This document shows positions 1 to 7,776 of a DNA stretch of 64,000 nt, one piece after another. Within the stretch, counting starts at the first letter, position 1. Each line of letters starts with the position of its first letter. The stretch lies in the NCBI RefSeq assembly GCF_003286075.1, contig NZ_QLUV01000002.1, positions 186,001-250,000 on the forward strand, read 5' to 3'. A program made the translations under genes and the position numbers. The notes under the pieces are model-generated. The model was not told the origin of the DNA. It saw nothing but the letters and a program-made list of their open reading frames with translations, and ran no database searches. This DNA is from Paracoccus endophyticus (GTDB lineage Bacteria > Pseudomonadota > Alphaproteobacteria > Rhodobacterales > Rhodobacteraceae).

Positions 1-351
1 CCGTTTCGCCCCGAGACGCCCGAGGACGTGGCCCGCCTGCACCGCCTGCTGGAGCCGATCCACGCCGCCTTCAAGGCGCAGGTCACGGCCCGGCGCGGCG
101 ACCGGCTGGCGGCCGACCGCGACCTGTTCAGCGGAGAGATCTGGGTCGGGCGCGAGGCCGTGGAACTGGGCCTCGCCGACGGGATCGGCCATCTCGACCC
201 CACGATGCGCCAGCTGTTCGGCGACAGGGTGCGGCTGGTCCCCTATGGCCAGCGGGTGCCCTTTCTGCGCCGGTTCGGCATCTCGGCGGACGACTGGGTG
301 GACGCGGCCAGCGAACGCGCGGCCTTTGCCCGCGTTACGCCGCAGGGATAG
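1..351 (+). CDS. S49 family peptidase (SppA/SohB-like), C-terminal part
   Basis: The 5' end lies outside the window; the frame is open from base 1 and stops with TAG at 349-351. The visible ~116 residues match the C-terminal end of S49 signal-peptide-peptidase-like serine proteases. The best signature is the segment VGREAVELGLADGIG, the family's usual region after the catalytic Lys, where a product helix leads to a conserved GL(V/A)DGIG turn. The catalytic Ser and Lys are upstream and cannot be checked. Members are membrane-associated and degrade signal peptides or membrane-protein fragments. A small membrane protein gene follows 9 bp downstream on the same strand, so the two may be cotranscribed. 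Confidence 0.8.
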   Translation, partial: PFRPETPEDVARLHRLLEPIHAAFKAQVTARRGDRLAADRDLFSGEIWVGREAVELGLADGIGHLDPTMRQLFGDRVRLVPYGQRVPFLRRFGISADDWVDAASERAAFARVTPQG

Positions 352-360
352 GGGCGCGCG

Positions 361-474
361 ATGGTCAAGACGGTGATCCTGTTCCTGCTGATCATGGTGG
401 CGATCGCGCTGGCGGCGGGGCCGGGGTTCCGCCGCATCGTGGCGCGCCTGCTGGGGCTGACCCGTGGCCGCTGA
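361..474 (+). CDS. Predicted 37-residue single-pass membrane protein
   Basis: A 37-codon frame with an ATG start begins 9 bp after the S49 peptidase stop and overlaps the GTG start of the following SDR gene by 11 bp. The product has a hydrophobic helix (about residues 4-20, with VILFLLIMVAIALAAG) followed by an Arg-rich tail, the shape of a small inner-membrane protein with a cytoplasmic positive end. I do not recognise a family. Its position between a membrane protease and an enzyme gene, with a coupling-type overlap, supports it as real, but no other evidence does. Confidence 0.5.
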   Translation: MVKTVILFLLIMVAIALAAGPGFRRIVARLLGLTRGR

Positions 475-1243
475 GGGCGCGGCGCTGGTCACAGGCGCGG
501 CGCGGCGGCTGGGCCGGGCCATGGCGCTGGCCCTGGCGGGGCGCGGCCACGACGTCGCGATCCACTACGACCGCTCGGCCACTGATGCCGAGGCGACCGC
601 CGCCGAGGCCCGCGCGCTGGGCGTGCGCGCCGAGACGTTCCGGGCCGACCTGCTGGACGAGGACGCCACGCAGGCGCTGGTGCCCGCCGTCACGGCGCGG
701 CTGGGCCCGCTGGGGGTGCTGGTCAACAACGCCTCGACCTTTGACCATGACACCCTGCCTGGGGCGACGCGCGCGGGATGGGACCGCAACATGGGGTCGA
801 ACCTGCGCGCGCCCTTCGTGCTGATGCAGCAGTTCGCCGCGCAGGTGCCCGACCCCGTCGGCGGGGCCGAGCCCGAGGCGCGGGGGCTGGTCGTCAACAT
901 GGTCGACCAGCGCGTGCTGAAGCCCACGCCCGAGTTCATGACCTATTCGCTGGCCAAGGCGGCGCTGTGGTCGCTGACCCGCACCGCCGCGCAGGCGCTG
1001 GCCCCGCGCATCCGCGTGAACGCCATCGGCCCCGGTCCCACCCTGCGGGCCGCGCGCCAGACCGAATCGCATTTTGCCCGCCAGCGCGCCGCGACCATCC
1101 TGCAACGCGGCGCCGACCCGCAGGACGTGACCGCGGCACTGCTGTATCTGCTCGACGCCCGGTCGGTCACGGGGCAGCTGATCTGCGTCGATGGCGGCCA
1201 GCATCTGGGCTGGCGCACCCCGGACGTGCTGGGCCTGGACTGA
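464..1243 (+). CDS. Short-chain dehydrogenase, pteridine reductase-like
   Basis: A 259-residue NAD(P)-dependent SDR. The cofactor loop is TGAARRLG (residues 10-17), the arginine-bearing form typical of pteridine reductase (PTR1/FolM type) rather than the common TGxxxGxG. NNAS follows the fourth strand. Asp148, Tyr161 and Lys165 are spaced as in PTR1's Asp-Tyr-Lys catalytic set, with Asp replacing the usual Ser. The likely role is reduction of a pterin or dihydropterin, though many Rhodobacteraceae paralogues are untested. The start is GTG, inside the preceding small gene, which suggests translational coupling. A generic SDR role remains possible. Confidence 0.8.
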   Translation: MAAEGAALVTGAARRLGRAMALALAGRGHDVAIHYDRSATDAEATAAEARALGVRAETFRADLLDEDATQALVPAVTARLGPLGVLVNNASTFDHDTLPGATRAGWDRNMGSNLRAPFVLMQQFAAQVPDPVGGAEPEARGLVVNMVDQRVLKPTPEFMTYSLAKAALWSLTRTAAQALAPRIRVNAIGPGPTLRAARQTESHFARQRAATILQRGADPQDVTAALLYLLDARSVTGQLICVDGGQHLGWRTPDVLGLD

Positions 1244-1539
1244 CCCGCCGGTCTGCCGCTGCGGCAGCTTGTCCACGTTTCCCGGGACCGTCACGCGACT
1301 GTCAGGAAAGGTGTCGTGATTCCAGCACCTTCCGCAGCATCGTAAAAATAATGAACAAAAACAGCGGCGTGGAAATATGCCTAATAAATGTGCAGACCGG
1401 ATGAGGGCCAGTCTTTGCTGCTGTGGGACCGCTGAGGCAACAGCAGGTCCACAGCTTTATCCACAGATTCCGTGGACAGGTTTCCGCTTGTGCCAGCAGC
1501 GCACTTGCGGGCGGGCCAAGGAATCACTTTCTTGACGCC
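1244..1539. other. 296-bp gap with DnaA box and AT-rich stretch (candidate oriC or promoter region)
   Basis: No gene is visible here. A stretch at about 1342-1390 is markedly AT-rich against the local background. A perfect DnaA box, TTATCCACA, lies at 1457-1465. Degenerate copies sharing the TCCAC core lie at 1269-1277, 1446-1454 and, inverted, 1471-1479. Three GANTC sites, the target of the alphaproteobacterial cell-cycle methylase CcrM, occur at 1318-1322, 1466-1470 and 1521-1525. DnaA boxes, an AT-rich unwinding stretch and GANTC sites together are typical of alphaproteobacterial origins. One perfect box is thin evidence, and the region must also carry the uvrC promoter. Confidence 0.4.
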
Positions 1540-3459
1540 ATGACCCGCATGCCCCCCCCGCATTCGCCGTCCGACCCTGTGTCCGGCGGCCGCGACGACA
1601 CCCCCGAGCGGCCGGCGCTGACCGGCCATGCGCTGATCCAGGATTACGTCCGCAGGCTCGATTCCAGCCCCGGCGTCTATCGGATGCTCGATGCGCAGGG
1701 GGCGGTGCTGTATGTCGGCAAGGCCCGCAACCTCAAGGCGCGGGTGTCGAACTATGCCCGGCCCTCGGGGCATTCGGGGCGGATCGCGCGGATGATCCGC
1801 GAAACCGCCAGCATGATGTTCCTGACCACGCGCACGGAAACCGAGGCGCTGCTGCTGGAGCAGAACCTGATCAAGCAGCTCAAGCCGCGCTACAACGTGC
1901 TGCTGCGCGACGACAAGTCGTTCCCCAACATCCTGGTCGCCAAGTCCCATCCCTTTGCCCAGATCAAGAAGCACCGCGGGGCAAAGTCGGAAAAGGGGGA
2001 CTATTACGGGCCCTTTGCCAGCGCGGGCGCGGTGAACCGCACGCTGAACCAGCTGCAGCGGGTGTTCCTGCTGCGGTCCTGCACCGACGCGACCTTCGCC
2101 TCGCGCACCCGGCCCTGCCTGCTGCACCAGATCAAGCGGTGCAGCGCCCCCTGCGTGGGCCGGATCGAGCAGGAGGCGTACCGTGCCCTGGTCAGCGATG
2201 CCGAGCGCTTCCTGCAGGGCAAGTCCACGGCCGTGCAGGCCCATCTGGCGGCCGAGATGGCCGCCGCCGCCGAGGCGATGGAATACGAGCGCGCGGGCGC
2301 CCTGCGCGACCGGATCAAGGCGCTGACCGCGGTGCAGTCGGTGCAGGCGATCAACCCGCGCGGCGTGGCCGAGGCCGACGTGATTGCCCTGCACCTCGAC
2401 GGCGGACAGGCCTGCGTGCAGGTCTTCTTCATCCGCGGCAACCAGAGCTGGGGCAACCGCGACTTCTATCCCAAGACCGGCGGCGCCGAGAACCCGGCCG
2501 AGATCATGCAGGCGTTCGTCGCCCAGTTCTACGACGACAAGGTGCCGCCGCGGCTGGTGCTGCTGAGCCACGGCGTCGAGGACGCGGACCTGATGGCCGA
2601 GGTGCTGCGGACCCGCGCCGGGCGGCGCGTCGCGGTCGGCGTGCCGCAGCGGGGCGAAAAGGCCGATCTGGTCGCGAACGCCGCCCGCAATGCGCGCGAA
2701 AGCCTGGCCCGCCGGTTGGCGGAAAGCGCCACCCAGCGCCGCCTGCTGGAGGGGCTGGCCGAGGCATTCGACCTGCCCGCGGCCCCGCGGCGGATCGAGG
2801 TCTATGACAACAGCCACATGCAGGGCACGGCCCCGGTCGGCGGCATGGTCGTGTCCGGCCCCGACGGCTGGATGAAAAGCCAGTACCGCAAGTTCAACAT
2901 CAAGGGGACCGAGATCACGCCCGGGGACGATTTCGGCATGATGCGCGAGGTGCTGACCCGCCGTTTCGCGCGCCTGCTGAAGGAGGACCCCGACCGGCAG
3001 TCCGAGGCTTGGCCGGACCTGCTGCTGATCGACGGGGGCGCGGGACAGGTCTCGGCCGTGTCGGGCATCCTGGCCGAGCTGGGGGTCGAGGACATTCCCG
3101 TGATCGGCGTCGCCAAGGGGGTCGACCGCGATCACGGGAAAGAGGAGTTCCATCGCCCCGGCAAGCGGCCGATGGCGCTGCCGATGAACGATCCGGTGCT
3201 GTATTTCATCCAGCGCCTGCGGGACGAGGCGCACCGCTGGGCCATCGGGACCCACCGGGCCCGGCGCACCCGGCAGGTGATGGCCAATCCGCTGGACGAG
3301 ATCGCGGGCGTGGGCGCCTCGCGCAAGCGGGCCTTGCTGGCGCATTTCGGCAGCGCCAAGGCGGTCGGCCGCGCGGGTCTGGCCGACCTGCAGGCGGTCG
3401 AGGGGATCTCGGCCACGCTGGCCCGCACGATCCACGACCACTTCCAGGCCAAGGGCTAG
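1540..3459 (+). CDS. uvrC: Excinuclease ABC subunit C
   Basis: A 639-residue UvrC, the dual-incision nuclease of nucleotide excision repair. The GIY-YIG domain that makes the 3' incision starts near residue 45 (GVYRMLD, then [13 protein letters not shown]). A UVR motif that contacts UvrB lies near residues 243-265 ([15 protein letters not shown]). The RNase H-like 5'-incision domain follows in the second half, and a helix-hairpin-helix pair closes the protein from about residue 590. The frame stays open upstream to 1423, but the UvrC-like sequence starts well after the ATG at 1540, and the upstream residues look like translated intergenic DNA. In many proteobacteria pgsA follows uvrC; here it lies about 50 kb away. 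Confidence 0.95.
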   Translation: MTRMPPPHSPSDPVSGGRDDTPERPALTGHALIQDYVRRLDSSPGVYRMLDAQGAVLYVGKARNLKARVSNYARPSGHSGRIARMIRETASMMFLTTRTETEALLLEQNLIKQLKPRYNVLLRDDKSFPNILVAKSHPFAQIKKHRGAKSEKGDYYGPFASAGAVNRTLNQLQRVFLLRSCTDATFASRTRPCLLHQIKRCSAPCVGRIEQEAYRALVSDAERFLQGKSTAVQAHLAAEMAAAAEAMEYERAGALRDRIKALTAVQSVQAINPRGVAEADVIALHLDGGQACVQVFFIRGNQSWGNRDFYPKTGGAENPAEIMQAFVAQFYDDKVPPRLVLLSHGVEDADLMAEVLRTRAGRRVAVGVPQRGEKADLVANAARNARESLARRLAESATQRRLLEGLAEAFDLPAAPRRIEVYDNSHMQGTAPVGGMVVSGPDGWMKSQYRKFNIKGTEITPGDDFGMMREVLTRRFARLLKEDPDRQSEAWPDLLLIDGGAGQVSAVSGILAELGVEDIPVIGVAKGVDRDHGKEEFHRPGKRPMALPMNDPVLYFIQRLRDEAHRWAIGTHRARRTRQVMANPLDEIAGVGASRKRALLAHFGSAKAVGRAGLADLQAVEGISATLARTIHDHFQAKG

Positions 3460-3476
3460 GCCGGGGCCGGGCTCAG

Positions 3477-3504
3477 GCCCGCGTGCGCTGCCTTTTGCGC
3501 GGGC
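3477..3504. terminator. Possible bidirectional terminator hairpin
   Basis: GCCCGCG (3477-3483) pairs with CGCGGGC (3498-3504) across a 14-base loop containing TTTT. It sits between the convergent ends of uvrC and the anti-sigma-factor-like gene. There is no clean U-tract after the stem on either strand. Confidence 0.35.
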
Positions 3505-3524
3505 GGGCCGCCGGGCCCGGCGCC

Positions 3525-4142
3525 TCAGGCCACGTCGGACTGCGAGCGGGGGCTCAGGTGCAACTGGCCGGGAATGTTGAAGCACAGGACATTGCGCTGC
3601 GCCTCGCGGAAATAGAACAGCGACTGGGTCAGGTCGCGGATGATGATCCAGCCGAAGCCGCCGGCCGCCAGCGCCGCCCGTTCTGGCGAGCGTGCGAACT
3701 CGGGCGCCGACAGGCAGGAAGGCGGCAGCGGCGGGCCATCGTCGGTGACGGCACAGGCCAGCCCGCCTTCATGCGCGGTCACCGACAGGTGGATGGTCAG
3801 CGCCCGTGCCGGCGTCCCCGGATGCGGGCCCTTGCCGTGCCCGGTGCCATGCTGGGCCACGTTGTTCATCACCTCGGCCAGCACCAGTTCGACGCGCGCC
3901 AGCGCGTCCCCGTCCACGTCGGGGCCGAAGCGGTCCTGCAATTCCAGCAGGGTCGCCTGGATCGCGCCGGGGTCTGCCGGCAGCACGCGGTGAAACATCG
4001 GCCAGCCCCGTGTCTGTGCCGGCAGGGCGCGATCCGCGCCGTCGCGGCGATGGCCGGCGCCGGCGACGCGCCGCCACAGGTCGTAAGCGGGCGGTGCCCC
4101 GGATGCGGGGGTGGGTCCCGCGCTGTGGTCCTGGTCGATCAT
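3525..4142 (-). CDS. RsbW/SpoIIAB-type serine kinase, anti-sigma factor
   Basis: A 205-residue protein with the GHKL ATPase fold used by anti-sigma kinases. The N box is ELVLAEVMNNVAQHG (Glu90, Asn93, Asn94), the G1 box is DDGPPLP (Asp134-Asp135-Gly136), and a G2-like GGFG lies at 161-164. Such proteins bind a sigma factor or partner and phosphorylate a STAS antagonist. The gene overlaps the upstream STAS gene by 4 bp, which fits this pairing. The first ~48 residues resemble no known domain, so the Met at residue 49 could be the true start. No sigma factor or PP2C phosphatase gene is adjacent, so the target is unknown. Confidence 0.8.
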   Translation of the reverse strand: MIDQDHSAGPTPASGAPPAYDLWRRVAGAGHRRDGADRALPAQTRGWPMFHRVLPADPGAIQATLLELQDRFGPDVDGDALARVELVLAEVMNNVAQHGTGHGKGPHPGTPARALTIHLSVTAHEGGLACAVTDDGPPLPPSCLSAPEFARSPERAALAAGGFGWIIIRDLTQSLFYFREAQRNVLCFNIPGQLHLSPRSQSDVA

Positions 4143-4510
4143 GGCGCACGCTCCTGCGGCGATCCGGCGGCGGCGGGGACGGGAACGTCGCTGTCGGGGC
4201 CGATCGGCGGATGGATGACGAACACCATGTCCATGCGGGTCAGCCGCAGGACGCGTTCGACATTGGCCGTCAGCCCGGTCAGCTCGATCCGGCGGTCCGG
4301 CGGCAGGGTGCGCCGGATCGCCAGGATCGCGCCCAGGCCCGAACTGTCCATGAAGTCGACGCGGGACAGATCGAGCAGGATCACCGGGCCGTTGCGGGCC
4401 GCGATCTCGCGCAGCCGGTCCTTGAACCGGATCGCCAGCGCGGCGTCCAGGCGGTTTTCCAGGACGCGAACCCTGACCCCGTCGGCCAGTTCCTCGGTCA
4501 TCAGCGGCAT
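4139..4510 (-). CDS. STAS-domain anti-sigma factor antagonist
   Basis: A 123-residue SpoIIAA/RsbV-like protein. The phosphorylation loop reads DFMDSSGLG, with Ser56/Ser57 at the position where the cognate kinase adds phosphate. The frame extends 12 codons further upstream, but starting at MPLMTEE gives the usual STAS length. It is the first gene of a two-gene unit: its last 4 bp overlap the kinase gene. In the standard scheme the unphosphorylated form sequesters the kinase and frees its target. A C-terminal Pro/Ala-rich tail of about 20 residues is dispensable-looking. The gene diverges from the thiolase gene across an 83-bp gap. Confidence 0.85.
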   Translation of the reverse strand: MPLMTEELADGVRVRVLENRLDAALAIRFKDRLREIAARNGPVILLDLSRVDFMDSSGLGAILAIRRTLPPDRRIELTGLTANVERVLRLTRMDMVFVIHPPIGPDSDVPVPAAAGSPQERAP

Positions 4511-4593
4511 TGCGGCCCCCTTGCGGCGAATCCTTGCTTGGCCCATGCCTACGCCGAAACCCTTACCATCCCGTTACCGCGACAGGAGCGATC

Positions 4594-5754
4594 ATGGCCG
4601 AAGTCTATATCCACGCCGCCGTCCGCACGCCGATGGGCGGCATGCAGGGCGCGCTGTCCGGCCTGACCGCCCCCGAACTGGGGGCGGCGGCGATCGCGGG
4701 CGCGCTGCAACGCGCGGGTGTCGCCGGCGAGGCCGTGGACGAGGTGCTGATGGGCTGCGTGCTGCCCGCGGGCCAAGGCCAGGCGCCGGCCCGTCAGGCG
4801 GCGCTGGGCGCGGGGCTGCCGCAGTCGGTGCCGGCGGTCACGCTGAACAAGATGTGCGGTTCGGGCATGCAGGCGCTGATGTCGGCGGCCGATTCGATCC
4901 GGGCGGGGTCGGCCCGCACCATCGTCGCCGGGGGCATGGAAAGCATGACCAACGCCCCTTATCTTTTGCCCAAGATGCGGGGCGGGGCGCGGCTGGGCCA
5001 TGCCGAGGTCAAGGACAGCATGTTCCTTGACGGGCTGGAGGACGCCTATGACAAGGGCCGCCTGATGGGCACCTTTGCCGAGGATTGCGCCGCGCAGTTC
5101 CAGTTCACCCGCGAGGCGCAGGACGCCTATGCGCTGCGGTCGCTGACCCGCGCCAAGGCCGCCATCGACGAGGGGCGATTCGCGTCCGAGGTGGTGCCGG
5201 TCACGGTCCGCGGACGGGGGGGCGAGATGGTGGTGGACACCGACGAGCAGCCCGGCAACGCCCGTCCCGACAAGATCCCGTCGCTGAAGCCCGCGTTTCG
5301 CAAGGACGGGACGGTGACGGCGGCGAACTCGTCGTCGATTTCCGACGGGGCGGCGGCGCTGGTGCTGTCGGACCGGGCCGAAGGGGCGCTGGCGCGCATC
5401 GTGGGCCACGCGGGCCACGCGCAGGCCCCTGCGGATTTCCCGACCGCCCCCGTTCCCGCAGCCGAAAAGCTGCTGGACAAGCTGGGATGGGACCGCTCGG
5501 ACGTGGACCTGTGGGAGGTCAACGAGGCCTTCGCCGTGGTGCCCATGGCCTTCATGCAGAAGATGGGCCTTGATGCCGACCGGGTGAACGTCAATGGCGG
5601 CGCCTGCGCGCTGGGCCACCCCATCGGCGCCTCGGGCGCGCGGATCGTCGTGACGCTGCTGAACGAACTGGCGCGGCGCGGCAAGACCCGCGGCATCGCC
5701 GCGATCTGCATCGGCGGCGGGGAAGGCACGGCCATCGCCATCGAACGGCTGTGA
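4594..5754 (+). CDS. Acetyl-CoA C-acetyltransferase (thiolase)
   Basis: A 386-residue biosynthetic-type thiolase that condenses two acetyl-CoA to acetoacetyl-CoA, or runs in reverse for degradation. The nucleophile Cys88 sits in NKMCGSGMQ. His342 sits in ALGHPIGASGAR and the acid/base Cys372 in CIGGGEG, so all three catalytic loops are intact. The ATG at 4594 is preceded by an AGGAG-type ribosome site; the frame extends upstream to 4510, but that part is not thiolase-like. Paracoccus relatives use such enzymes for polyhydroxybutyrate (PhaA) or as AtoB. No phaB is adjacent, so the pathway is not settled. Confidence 0.92.
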   Translation: MAEVYIHAAVRTPMGGMQGALSGLTAPELGAAAIAGALQRAGVAGEAVDEVLMGCVLPAGQGQAPARQAALGAGLPQSVPAVTLNKMCGSGMQALMSAADSIRAGSARTIVAGGMESMTNAPYLLPKMRGGARLGHAEVKDSMFLDGLEDAYDKGRLMGTFAEDCAAQFQFTREAQDAYALRSLTRAKAAIDEGRFASEVVPVTVRGRGGEMVVDTDEQPGNARPDKIPSLKPAFRKDGTVTAANSSSISDGAAALVLSDRAEGALARIVGHAGHAQAPADFPTAPVPAAEKLLDKLGWDRSDVDLWEVNEAFAVVPMAFMQKMGLDADRVNVNGGACALGHPIGASGARIVVTLLNELARRGKTRGIAAICIGGGEGTAIAIERL

Positions 5755-5840
5755 GGGCGCTAACCGAATCGTAACGGGTGCGGTGCTAAGCAACGGGGAC
5801 CGGGTCCAGGCGACCCGCCGCCCTGGCTGACGGAGCCGCC

Positions 5841-7733
5841 ATGCCCCAACCCCTGATCCCGACCGGCGTCCCGCCGCTATCGGCCACCGACCTGCGGCCC
5901 ACCACCCTGGAACAGGGGGACGCCGCCGCAAGCCGCGCGACCACGGCGCGGATGGCGCCGGGCCAGGTCTTCGGCGGCGCCATCCTGGGCAGCCACGATC
6001 ACGACTGGGTGGCGATCACGCTGGCCGCCGGGCACACCTATCGCGTCACGATGACCGGGAACGGGCCGGGCGCGATGCGCGACACGGTCGTCGCCGTGCG
6101 TGGGCCCGGGGGCGCGTTGCTGGCCGCGAACGACGACACGGGCGCATGGGACAACTCGGTCGTGACCTGGACCGCGGCGACAAGCGGGACGTATTACATC
6201 GACGCGGGCGGCTACGGCGGATCGCAGGGTGACTATGCGCTGCGGCTGGACCGCCTTCCGTCGCCCGGACAGCCCTGGTCGATGGACCATGTCGCACGGT
6301 ACCTGACCGACGGCTACTGGCAGGACAGCGGGTGGGCCCGGCACCACTTCGACGCGCAGACGGCCGACACGCTGACGGTGAACCTGACCGCGCTGCGGCC
6401 GGTGGCGCGCGACCTGGCGCTGTCGGCGCTGTCGAGCTGGGCGCAGGTGTCGGGGCTGCAGTTCAAACCCGTGACCCGCGCCGATGCCAACATCGTGTTC
6501 GACGAGGTGGACGACGGCCAGGGCGCCTACAGCACCGTCACCGCCCTGAACGGGGCCATCGTCACGCAGGCGCTGGTCCGCATCCCGGCCTATTGGTTCG
6601 GCAGCCCGGGCACGGGCCACGCCAGCTATGAATACCACACCTATATCCACGAGATCGGCCATGCCCTGGGCCTGGGCCATGCGGGGCTGTACAACGGCAG
6701 CGGCGACTATGCGACCGACGCACTTTATCCCAACGACAGCTGGCAGGCGACGGTGATGTCGTATTTCGACCAGCTGGACAACACCTTCGTCGATGCGTCC
6801 CGCGCCTTTGCCGCGACCCCGATGATCGCGGACATTCTGGCCATTCAGGACCTGTACGGCACGCCGCGCGCGCTGTTCGGGGGCAACACCACATGGGGGT
6901 CCGGCAGCACCGTCGGCGGCGCGATGGGCACCGCCACGCGCCTGATGGCCGCCGGCGCGGACATCACGATGACGATCCAGGACCAGGGCGGCGTCGATCT
7001 GCTGAACCTGGCCAACGACAGTCGGGGACAGCGCATCAACCTGACCGGCGGCACAGTGTCCAGCTGTTATGGCCTGACCGGCAACCTGTCGATCGCGCGG
7101 GGCACGGTGATCGAGAACCTGTCCTGCGGCGCGGGGGCGGATGTGGTCTGGGGCAACGCTGCCGCAAACAGGATCGCGGGCAACCGCGGGGCCGACAGCC
7201 TGATGGGCGGGCTGGGGGCCGACACGCTGACCGGCGGCGCGGGAATCGACCGGCTGACGGGCGGGCCGGGAAACGACGTGTTCGCCATCACCGCGGGCGA
7301 CATCGTCGTGGAACGGGCGGGCGGCGGGATCGACCGCATCCTCAGTCCCGGGGATGTCACGCTGGGCGCGCATGTGGAACACGTGACGCTGACCGGCAGC
7401 GCCGCGGCGCGTGTCACGGGGAACGGGTTGTCCAACCGCATCGCCGGCAACGCCGGGGCCAATGTGATCGACGGCGGCGGCGGGTGGGACGTGCTGTCGG
7501 GCGGCGGCGGGGCGGATGTGTTCCAGTTCCGCCCCGGCAGCAGCGGTCGCGTCACCGACTGGCAGGATGATCTGGACATGCTGCGGATCGTGACCGGCCG
7601 CGCGACCGCGGCCGACGTTCTGGCCACGGCGCTGGACACCGTCTCGGGCGTCAGCCTGACGGTGTTCGGGACAAGGCTGCTGATCGACGGCACGACCGTC
7701 GCCCTGCTGCAGGACGACCTGATCGTGGCCTGA
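5841..7733 (+). CDS. Serralysin-type M10 metalloprotease with RTX repeats
   Basis: A 630-residue secreted zinc protease. Residues ~40-140 look like a pre-peptidase C-terminal (PPC) beta-sandwich placed at the N-terminus. The catalytic domain carries HEIGHALGLGH (His270, Glu271, His274, His280), the metzincin site, and the Met-turn MSYF at Met306. Residues ~430-570 hold nonapeptide glycine repeats such as GGLGADTLTGGAG, which bind calcium and fold outside the cell. There is no Sec signal peptide, so type I secretion through the C-terminus is expected. No ABC/HlyD exporter genes are in the window. The thiolase gene upstream on the same strand looks unrelated. Confidence 0.88.
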   Translation: MPQPLIPTGVPPLSATDLRPTTLEQGDAAASRATTARMAPGQVFGGAILGSHDHDWVAITLAAGHTYRVTMTGNGPGAMRDTVVAVRGPGGALLAANDDTGAWDNSVVTWTAATSGTYYIDAGGYGGSQGDYALRLDRLPSPGQPWSMDHVARYLTDGYWQDSGWARHHFDAQTADTLTVNLTALRPVARDLALSALSSWAQVSGLQFKPVTRADANIVFDEVDDGQGAYSTVTALNGAIVTQALVRIPAYWFGSPGTGHASYEYHTYIHEIGHALGLGHAGLYNGSGDYATDALYPNDSWQATVMSYFDQLDNTFVDASRAFAATPMIADILAIQDLYGTPRALFGGNTTWGSGSTVGGAMGTATRLMAAGADITMTIQDQGGVDLLNLANDSRGQRINLTGGTVSSCYGLTGNLSIARGTVIENLSCGAGADVVWGNAAANRIAGNRGADSLMGGLGADTLTGGAGIDRLTGGPGNDVFAITAGDIVVERAGGGIDRILSPGDVTLGAHVEHVTLTGSAAARVTGNGLSNRIAGNAGANVIDGGGGWDVLSGGGGADVFQFRPGSSGRVTDWQDDLDMLRIVTGRATAADVLATALDTVSGVSLTVFGTRLLIDGTTVALLQDDLIVA

Positions 7734-7739
7734 CCCCGC

Positions 7740-7758
7740 GCCCGGTCAGGCACCGGGC
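7740..7758. terminator. Hairpin between convergent genes
   Basis: A perfect 7-bp stem, GCCCGGT at 7740-7746 and ACCGGGC at 7752-7758, encloses a 5-base loop. It lies between the convergent stops of the protease and aldehyde dehydrogenase genes. No T-run follows on either strand, so its efficiency as a terminator is uncertain. Confidence 0.45.
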
Positions 7759-7776
7759 CGCGCGCGCCGCAGCCGG

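Noticed and set aside
392-1294. Long open frame on the minus strand across the SDR gene
   Set aside because: At very high GC, antisense frames stay open by chance. This one is Arg/Gly/His-rich with no family motif, and the plus-strand SDR is clear.
1423-1539. Upstream extension of uvrC
   Set aside because: The extra residues do not resemble UvrC and cover the DnaA-box region. The ATG at 1540 gives the family length.
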